From assembly GCA_002338605.1 (NCBI GenBank), contig DDIP01000277.1, positions 1 through 6,001 on the forward strand: a stretch of DNA of 6,001 nt, written 5' to 3'. Under the pieces are notes generated by a model, which was given only the letters and a program-made list of their open reading frames with translations, was not told the DNA's origin and did not search any database. Positions 1 to 4,671 of the stretch are shown in pieces. A program made the position numbers and the translations under genes. Numbering within the stretch: the stretch's first letter is position 1; each line of letters begins with the position of its first letter. The DNA comes from Proteobacteria bacterium UBA1847 (GTDB lineage: Bacteria; Pseudomonadota; Gammaproteobacteria; Steroidobacterales; Woeseiaceae).

Positions 1-164
1 CCAACGAACTGGGTATCGCAAAACCTGCAACTAGCCTGCGCACGATGTTCTTCGCGACCGGACCAGAGATTGCAGCCGGCAAAGCGAAGAAACCCAGCCG
101 GTCGTCCGCTGTGGGCGCCCTCCCCCTGCAAGGTGTAATAAATTTCCTTGACTGAGTAAGTCAT
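1..164 (-). CDS. queE: QueE, 7-carboxy-7-deazaguanine synthase (5' part, cut by window edge)
   Basis: Radical-SAM enzyme of queuosine precursor synthesis that converts 6-carboxy-5,6,7,8-tetrahydropterin (CPH4) to 7-carboxy-7-deazaguanine (CDG) in the cytoplasm. Only the first 54 codons are present; the rest lies beyond base 1. The translation opens [16 protein letters not shown], the typical QueE N-terminus with its substrate-binding TLQGEG stretch, followed by [15 protein letters not shown]. Cysteines at residues 31, 46 and 49 form a CX14CX2C cluster motif instead of the canonical radical-SAM CX3CX2C. This longer spacing is known from the Burkholderia multivorans type of QueE. The ATG overlaps the queC stop as ATGA (164-161). 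The site upstream is only weakly Shine-Dalgarno-like (GGA close to the ATG), so translation probably depends on coupling to queC. The assignment is firm; completeness cannot be judged here. Confidence 0.96.
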   Translation of the reverse strand, partial: MTYSVKEIYYTLQGEGAHSGRPAGFLRFAGCNLWSGREEHRAQASCRFCDTQFV

Positions 165-841
165 GATTTCCGGACCAGCGGATCGTCAATACCGGCTTCC
201 GCGAATCCACGAGCGCGCAACTCGCAGGATGGGCATCGTCCGCACGGCGGACGTTCTCCGTTGTAGCAGGTATGTGTCAATGCCATCGCCGGCAGGGCAC
301 CTAGTTCACTCGCAAGCTCGACTGTCTCGCGCTTCGACAGGTGCATCAAAGGCGTGTGTATAGAAAGCGAACTCTCCATACCGAGATTGAGTGCTGTTTC
401 GAGCGCGCGCATCGTGTCTTCGCGGCAGTCCGGATAGCCGCTGTAATCGGTTTGTGCAACGCCGGTGACAATATTTTCGATGGCACGCGGATACGCGAAT
501 GCTGCTGCGAACGTCAGAAAAATCAGGTTGCGTCCCGGGACAAAAGTATTGGGCAGGCCAGCCTCCGAAACTTTGCTCGACACTGCAATTTCCGCGTCAG
601 TCAGCGCGTCGCCCCCGATCGCGGAAAACGTATTGATCGGTAACACCGTGTTCTCGACACCCGCGAGTGCGGCGACTTCGCGCGCGCAGTCCAGTTCAAT
701 CCGGTGACGTTGGCCATAGTCAAAGGTGATGCTGCTGACGTTCGCCGCAGCGAATTTTTTTATTGCCCAGTACAGACAGGTTGTCGAATCCTGCCCACCT
801 GACAATACGACGAGGGCCTTAGCGGGCATCAGATCGTTCAT
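161..841 (-). CDS. queC: QueC, 7-cyano-7-deazaguanine (preQ0) synthase
   Basis: ATP-dependent enzyme that converts CDG and ammonia to preQ0, the step after QueE in queuosine precursor synthesis; cytoplasmic. From the ATG at 841 the protein is 226 aa, close to the usual QueC length. The PP-loop SGGQDS is at residues 14-19, followed by the family segments [17 protein letters not shown] and [10 protein letters not shown]. Zinc-ligand cysteines C192, C200, C203 and C206 near the C-terminus ([15 protein letters not shown]) are all present, so it should be active. The start is uncertain: in-frame alternatives are TTG at 865 (234 aa) and ATG at 829 (222 aa), and none has a clear Shine-Dalgarno. Known QueC proteins begin about 8 residues before the PP-loop, favouring 841 or 829. 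With 841 it overlaps the SDR gene's 3' end by 23 bases, and it overlaps queE by 4. Confidence 0.97.
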   Translation of the reverse strand: MNDLMPAKALVVLSGGQDSTTCLYWAIKKFAAANVSSITFDYGQRHRIELDCAREVAALAGVENTVLPINTFSAIGGDALTDAEIAVSSKVSEAGLPNTFVPGRNLIFLTFAAAFAYPRAIENIVTGVAQTDYSGYPDCREDTMRALETALNLGMESSLSIHTPLMHLSKRETVELASELGALPAMALTHTCYNGERPPCGRCPSCELRARGFAEAGIDDPLVRKS

Positions 842-1874
842 TGTGTTGCGGTACTTTTTGTTCAACGAGGTAGTCGGCCGTAAGCGCCTCGGAAACCGTC
901 ATCAGCTGCTCGGCCATCGCATCATTGTAAAGGTGATTCTTGCCGCCGACGATGACCGCATTGCAATCTTCAAAGTATTGTCCGCTCACGGCGCCGAGCG
1001 CCTGATTGGTTGCCAGGTAGCAGCCCGTTGCTGCGCCTTCTTCAATGGTCTTGCCGCCGACGGCAGCCACGAGCTTTAACCCAAAGCGCATCACTGGGTT
1101 GAGATGCCGCCCGATTTCGGTATCGATAACGCCCGGATGCAGCGAATTCGTTGTAATCCGGGTACCGCGTAATAATTTCGACAGGGCCAGCGAAAACAAC
1201 ACGACCGCAAGCTTCGAATGTCCGTACGCAGCCAGTCCGTCGTAGCCTTTGCTAAAGGTCAGGTCATCGAACAGGATGCCTTGCTCGGGGGCGTCGGTGT
1301 AGGCTGTCCGACTCGCTGTCATGACGATTCGGCCCTGATCGGCAATGTACAGCCGATCCAGAACGCGATTGACAAAAATAAAGTGGCCGAGATGATTCAC
1401 GGCGAAGTGCTTTTCGACGCCGTGCACGATCTCCCGATCGTTGCTACCCCCGAGGTAGCCGGCATTGCAGATCAACATGTCGATTGGAATCCGCATGCCG
1501 CGGATATGCTCGGCACATTCAACGACCGATTCGAAGTCGCTGAGGTCGAGCCGCGCCGGAGACGTTATGCCGACAACACGCTTGCATGCCTCTTCGGCAC
1601 GCTCCATTGAACGACTGGTGCCGACAACGAAGGCACCCCGTGCCGCCAATACACGCATGGTCTCCAGGCCTATGCCGGAAGTACAACCTGTGACCACGGC
1701 ATACTTGCCTTTCAGGTTCAGACCGGCCGTCACCTCCTCCGCGGTAGACTCGTCATTAAATCCGCTGTCCGGAACACCAGCAACAGGCGTACGACTTCTG
1801 CCACAGGCGACGAGCTGACTGGCGGCCAGGGAGGCGCCAGCAGCACGCAGGAACTGGCGCCGGTCAATCGTCAC
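819..1874 (-). CDS. Tat-exported SDR-family oxidoreductase, predicted lipoprotein
   Basis: Predicted NAD(P)-dependent short-chain dehydrogenase/reductase of 351 aa; substrate unknown. The N-terminus [20 protein letters not shown] is a twin-arginine signal (RRQFLR, residues 5-10), and a lipobox LVAC puts the lipid-anchored cysteine at C24. A linker of about 30 residues leads into a complete Rossmann domain: TGCTSGIG (62-69), D110, CNAG (136-139), N160, catalytic S188 and YGHSK (Y217, K221). The 28-residue gap between S188 and Y217, with an FDDL segment, resembles the retinol-dehydrogenase/WW-oxidoreductase/protochlorophyllide-reductase-like branch. The TSR at 86-88 hints at NADP(H). Start: GTG at 1874 is preceded by GGAGGG at 4-base spacing and puts the Tat motif at the extreme N-terminus; extending upstream to 1943 adds residues with no signal character. 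It overlaps the zinc-ribbon gene by 11 bases. SDR family is firm; export is inferred from the signal. Confidence 0.9.
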   Translation of the reverse strand: MTIDRRQFLRAAGASLAASQLVACGRSRTPVAGVPDSGFNDESTAEEVTAGLNLKGKYAVVTGCTSGIGLETMRVLAARGAFVVGTSRSMERAEEACKRVVGITSPARLDLSDFESVVECAEHIRGMRIPIDMLICNAGYLGGSNDREIVHGVEKHFAVNHLGHFIFVNRVLDRLYIADQGRIVMTASRTAYTDAPEQGILFDDLTFSKGYDGLAAYGHSKLAVVLFSLALSKLLRGTRITTNSLHPGVIDTEIGRHLNPVMRFGLKLVAAVGGKTIEEGAATGCYLATNQALGAVSGQYFEDCNAVIVGGKNHLYNDAMAEQLMTVSEALTADYLVEQKVPQHNERSDAR

Positions 1875-2175
1875 CCGACCCTCCGAACAACGCATCCAGC
1901 GCGTCACGTGCCTCAACTTCTTTCGATTTTCGATCGGGATCAAAAGCGCTGTCGGACGGTAGAAACCAGTCGCAGAAATTCGGCCGCTCTTTCTCTTTTA
2001 CATCCTCAGCGCCATCTTCGCGACATTGGCGCGGGACGTGCGCGTCGAAGTGACGGCACATCTTGCAGACATGAAGGTCTGCGCTGCACGTCGGGCATTG
2101 GTCGCGACGCGACAACGGCAGGGAGAGCGCGGCAAGCGCCTCTCCGCATCGGTAACACTTTAGGTTGTGACTCAC
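1864..2175 (-). CDS. Small eight-cysteine double zinc-ribbon protein, function unknown
   Basis: A 103-aa protein with no signal peptide or membrane segment, so probably cytoplasmic. Cysteines form a first ribbon C7-x2-C10 and C27-x2-C30, then a second cluster C37-x2-C40, C51 and C68; with nearby H35, H42 and H46 this suggests two structural zinc sites. The conserved-looking core runs from LKCYRCGEAL through LHVCKMC, VPRQC and NFCDWF; the last 30 or so residues are acidic and polar. It resembles a family of small uncharacterised proteobacterial proteins; I know no tested function. Zinc ribbons commonly mediate nucleic-acid or protein contacts, but nothing here selects between these. Start: GTG at 2175 with GGGGAG 5 bases upstream is preferred over ATG at 2217, which sits 2 bases from the upstream stop and would add 14 unconserved-looking residues. 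The stop overlaps the SDR start region by 11 bases. Confidence 0.85.
   Translation of the reverse strand: MSHNLKCYRCGEALAALSLPLSRRDQCPTCSADLHVCKMCRHFDAHVPRQCREDGAEDVKEKERPNFCDWFLPSDSAFDPDRKSKEVEARDALDALFGGSGDD
1879..1884 (-). promoter_or_regulatory. Ribosome binding site deciding the SDR start
   Basis: The minus strand reads GGAGGG here, 4 bases before the GTG at 1874. The site lies inside the last codons of the zinc-ribbon gene. It supports the GTG start over the upstream in-frame candidate at 1943, and fits re-initiation or coupling with the preceding gene. Confidence 0.8.
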
Positions 2176-2180
2176 TCCGG

Positions 2181-2186
2181 CTCCCC
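2181..2186 (-). promoter_or_regulatory. Ribosome binding site deciding the zinc-ribbon start
   Basis: The minus strand reads GGGGAG, 5 bases before the GTG at 2175. It supports that start, which places the first CxxC six residues in, over the ATG at 2217, which has no comparable site. Confidence 0.75.
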
Positions 2187-2190
2187 ATAT

Positions 2191-2216
2191 TGACGGGAAA
2201 CCGGAGTATACCGTCA
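2191..2216. repeat. Short inverted repeat between the DUF885 and zinc-ribbon genes
   Basis: TGACGG at 2191-2196 is matched by CCGTCA at 2211-2216, a perfect 6-bp stem with a 14-base loop. It occupies the gap between the DUF885 stop (2219) and the zinc-ribbon Shine-Dalgarno. No T-run follows on the minus strand, so it is not a typical intrinsic terminator. It could be an mRNA processing or stability structure, an operator, or chance. Confidence 0.3.
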
Positions 2217-2218
2217 TG

Positions 2219-3973
2219 TCAGTTCAGCTGGCCCGGAACGAATTCCGTCATCACAGCTTGCTTCAGTATATGTGGCGGCAACATGCCCTGATCCAGGATG
2301 AAATCATGGAAGGCCTGTTGATCAAACTTGTCGCGTAGCTTCAGCTCGGTTTGCGCTCGCAGCGCCTGCATTTTGCTGTAGCCGTAGTAATACGCTGTTG
2401 CCTGCCCGGGCATCCGATACGTGTAGCGCTCGACTTCGTTTTGCGCCCAGGACTCGCCGATTGCCATGTCGTTCATGATCAGGCTCTTGGCCTCCTCCGG
2501 CGTAATCAGGCCCAGGTTCAGCATCGGATCGAGGAACATGCGTCCAGCGCGCATCAGCCGGTATTGCAGGCTGATCAGTTGCCCTTCGAGAGGCAGGAAC
2601 GGTCGCACTATAGCCTCGGCATACAGACCCCAGCCTTCGACATTGACGCTGTTGAATGCAAACACTGCCCGCGTAATCGACACACCGGACTCGACGATAC
2701 TTGAGAACTGCATTTCGTGTCCGGGCCGAGCCTCGTGGGCAGTCAGAGTCCAGGCACCGGCTTCGTAGGTATCGTCTGTCTGCTGCCAGCTGCCATCCTC
2801 ATTCTGGGTCAGCAAGGGAATGACGAAGTAAGGGTACTCGCCGGTGTTGCCGATCAAACGCGGTGGCTGCAAATGCGGCGCAGGTTGTGCCGCAGTTTCG
2901 GCGGCGGACGCAATTCGAATGCCGGCGTCGCGCTCCGGCAGGCTGATCAGTTTTTCACGGACAATGATTTCTTCGATATCACGAAGCACGGCGTTGTAGT
3001 GATCGAGCAGCTTGTCACCGTCGATCGCACCGTCGCGCTTCAGTTGTGCGATCACTTCGCGGTAGTCGTTCGTGTCATAGCCTTTCTCGGCGGCAATCAG
3101 CGGCGCCAGTGCTTCCATTTCTCCGCGGATATCCATGTATCCCTTGGTGGCCTGCTCGATGAGTTCCTCGGGCGTTGCATCGACGCCCCAGTTGCGCAAC
3201 GCATCCGCATACAGGTCCGGGGGCAGCCGGTAGTCATCGCGTGCCCGCGGCAACACTTCGGCGCGGACGAAGTCGTTGTAGTCACGCATTTGTGCGGCGA
3301 CGGCCTCGTAGCCTTCCTGCCAGCCCTGCAGATCAGTACCGGCGAGCAGTTCCTCGATGCCGTTGATCATTGTGTCGGCACGCTCAAGATCCTGCTCGAC
3401 TTCACCGCGATAGGGGCCGACCAATCCGTCCACATCAAATCGTTCGCGGGTTCGGGCTTTCGCCTGTTCGGTAAACGGCTCGTAACCTTCGGTCAACCCC
3501 GCGTACTTTTCCAGGCGAGCAATTGCCGCCGGATACCGGTCACGGGAATTTTGCGGATCTATGATGCCGCGCACACCAAAAAATATGGTCTGGTTGATAT
3601 TGAAGTACGGCAGCATCTGCTCGTAGTTGAGATCGGCGCTGCGAATACTGTCTTCGACGGCCTGTATCAGGATGCCAAGGTCCTGCCTGACCTTGCTGTC
3701 GGTCTCCCTGGTACGGCGGCTCTGAAGCTCGGTCAGGAGATCACGCGACAATTTTTGTGTGCGTTCATGGATGCCGGGTCCAAGATCGGATATCTCCTCG
3801 TCCAGGCCGTCGACACCCAGCTGACCGGCACCTTCTGGGCTCAGCTTGGCAAGAACATCCAGAACGATCTGCGCGTGTTCATTGCTTTTCTCAACCCAGT
3901 CCGACGCTGCTGCCGGCACTGCGAAAGCGAACGCGATGATCGCGATCAGTCTTGTCACCGAAATTGTCTGCAT
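2219..3973 (-). CDS. Exported DUF885-family putative zinc metallopeptidase
   Basis: A 584-aa DUF885 protein, a family placed with gluzincin-type (MA clan) peptidases but mostly uncharacterised. Residues 1-23 are a Sec signal peptide (hydrophobic IAIIAFAFAV, then AAA before SDW), giving a soluble periplasmic or secreted protein with no lipobox. The putative active site is HEARPGH at 413-419, the family's HExxPGH form, with EGWGLYAE at 446-453 supplying a likely third zinc ligand (E446 or E453). Downstream RMPGQATAYYYGYSK (about 520-534) is another family hallmark. All expected active-site residues are present. Peptide cleavage is inferred from family motifs; the substrate is unknown. Start: ATG at 3973 with AGGGGAG 7 bases upstream; an upstream ATG at 4069 would bury the signal peptide behind 32 extra residues. 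The gene diverges from the NTF2-like gene and lies 43 bases before the zinc-ribbon gene. Confidence 0.92.
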   Translation of the reverse strand: MQTISVTRLIAIIAFAFAVPAAASDWVEKSNEHAQIVLDVLAKLSPEGAGQLGVDGLDEEISDLGPGIHERTQKLSRDLLTELQSRRTRETDSKVRQDLGILIQAVEDSIRSADLNYEQMLPYFNINQTIFFGVRGIIDPQNSRDRYPAAIARLEKYAGLTEGYEPFTEQAKARTRERFDVDGLVGPYRGEVEQDLERADTMINGIEELLAGTDLQGWQEGYEAVAAQMRDYNDFVRAEVLPRARDDYRLPPDLYADALRNWGVDATPEELIEQATKGYMDIRGEMEALAPLIAAEKGYDTNDYREVIAQLKRDGAIDGDKLLDHYNAVLRDIEEIIVREKLISLPERDAGIRIASAAETAAQPAPHLQPPRLIGNTGEYPYFVIPLLTQNEDGSWQQTDDTYEAGAWTLTAHEARPGHEMQFSSIVESGVSITRAVFAFNSVNVEGWGLYAEAIVRPFLPLEGQLISLQYRLMRAGRMFLDPMLNLGLITPEEAKSLIMNDMAIGESWAQNEVERYTYRMPGQATAYYYGYSKMQALRAQTELKLRDKFDQQAFHDFILDQGMLPPHILKQAVMTEFVPGQLN

Positions 3974-4114
3974 TCTTGTTCTCCCCTGCTGGTGGCTATC
4001 CAAGTCTAGATGCCGGTGCGGCAGAAATGGTTTCAAATCAGGCACACTACTCCTCATTGTCGTTGTCAATCAATGCGACTAAACTTCCCTGATTCTTGAT
4101 TGCGGGGGAAAACC
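3974..4114. promoter_or_regulatory. Divergent intergenic region
   Basis: This 141-base spacer separates the outward-facing DUF885 and NTF2-like genes and must hold promoters for both unless they are read from elsewhere. Rightward, a good sigma70-type candidate is present and listed separately. Leftward, a perfect TTGACA occurs on the minus strand at 4069-4064, but no convincing -10 lies 16-18 bases downstream, so the DUF885 promoter is not resolved. The leftward TTGACA lies within the rightward promoter's spacer, so the two would compete if both were used. No preQ1 riboswitch-like sequence was recognised. Confidence 0.6.
4057..4085 (+). promoter_or_regulatory. Candidate sigma70 promoter for the NTF2-like gene
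   Basis: TTGTCG (4057-4062) as -35 and TAAACT (4080-4085) as -10 are separated by exactly 17 bases; each matches the consensus at 4 of 6 positions. The start point would fall near 4092, giving a leader of about 23 bases that contains the Shine-Dalgarno GGGGGA at 4104-4109. Confidence 0.5.
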
Positions 4115-4576
4115 ATGAAAGAGAACATGATGGTCAGGATGTTGTTCACGGGCATCTGCCTGCTGGGCCTTACGTCGCCGGCGCTCGCCCAGAGCGACAG
4201 TGACCCGGCCGATGTCTGGGCCGTGGTCGAGGAAGTCTGGAACTCGGACGAGAAAGGCGACAAGAAATGGCCCGACAAACTCCTCAGCAATGAATTTGTC
4301 GGCTGGGGTAAGAGTTCGCCAGCCCCGCGCGGCAAGGAATCAATCAAGATGTGGGATCGGTTCGACGATCAGCTCGGCAAGACGGTCGCGCACGAGCTGT
4401 ATCCACTGTCGATCGTGGTGCGCGGCGATGTCGCAGTTGCACATTATCTTTACACCGCCGCCTTCGAAGACAAGGACGGTGAGATTGAGACGAGCAACGG
4501 CCGCTACACCGACGTCCTGGTGCGAACAGACACCGGCTGGAAATTCCTCGCCTGGCATGGCGGGCAGGACGACTAG
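4115..4576 (+). CDS. Secreted NTF2/SnoaL-like (DUF4440-type) small protein
   Basis: A 153-aa protein with a Sec signal peptide (residues 1-25, ending SPALA before Q26) and a mature part of about 128 aa, therefore periplasmic or secreted. The mature part has the pattern of the NTF2-like/SnoaL fold: an N-terminal helix (DVWAVVEEVWNSD), an aromatic loop around FVGWG, a helix around KMWDRFDDQ, then strands ending in NGRYTDVLVRTDTGWKFLAWHGG, very like the C-terminal strands of DUF4440 proteins. This fold is used for ligand binding or small enzymes, and no catalytic set can be assigned. Start: ATG at 4115 with GGGGGA 5 bases upstream; the TTG at 4100 is less likely because the Shine-Dalgarno lies downstream of it. 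It has its own likely promoter and precedes the DUF3300 gene by 95 bases. Fold is fairly sure; role is unknown. Confidence 0.85.
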   Translation: MKENMMVRMLFTGICLLGLTSPALAQSDSDPADVWAVVEEVWNSDEKGDKKWPDKLLSNEFVGWGKSSPAPRGKESIKMWDRFDDQLGKTVAHELYPLSIVVRGDVAVAHYLYTAAFEDKDGEIETSNGRYTDVLVRTDTGWKFLAWHGGQDD

Positions 4577-4633
4577 CCCGATTTACGCCGGTTAAGGGGC
4601 GGTTCAGCTAGCTTGGGCTAGTATTGGCCTTAA
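4573..4633. repeat. Nested inverted repeats between the NTF2-like and DUF3300 genes
   Basis: Three perfect pairings can be drawn. CTAGCCC (4573-4579, including the TAG stop) pairs with GGGCTAG (4615-4621). CTAGC (4608-4612) pairs with GCTAG (4617-4621) across a TTGG loop. TTAAGG (4592-4597) pairs with CCTTAA (4628-4633) around that hairpin. The first two share the 4617-4621 arm and are mutually exclusive. No T-run follows, so a standard intrinsic terminator is not supported. The remainder of the gap (4634-4671) holds only the leader and GGAGG of the next gene. Confidence 0.35.
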
Positions 4634-4671
4634 TGAAGACAGGTCCGTCGAATTCTGGACCCGGAGGCCTT

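Noticed and set aside
1875..1943. An N-terminal extension of the SDR protein to a start at 1943.
   Set aside because: It would displace the twin-arginine signal from the N-terminus. The GTG at 1874 has a strong GGAGGG site.
2717..4009. A 430-codon open frame on the plus strand.
   Set aside because: It lies antisense across the DUF885 gene, whose signal peptide, HExxPGH motif and Shine-Dalgarno are clear. The plus-strand product shows no family motif, so it is a codon-bias shadow.
3974..4069. An N-terminal extension of the DUF885 protein to the ATG at 4069.
   Set aside because: It would put 32 residues ahead of a good signal peptide, while the ATG at 3973 has AGGGGAG at a proper distance.
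3974..4114. A possible preQ1 riboswitch controlling the operon that ends in queC-queE.
   Set aside because: I could not find a preQ1-like aptamer with an A-rich tail pairing into a hairpin next to a ribosome site, either here or before queC.
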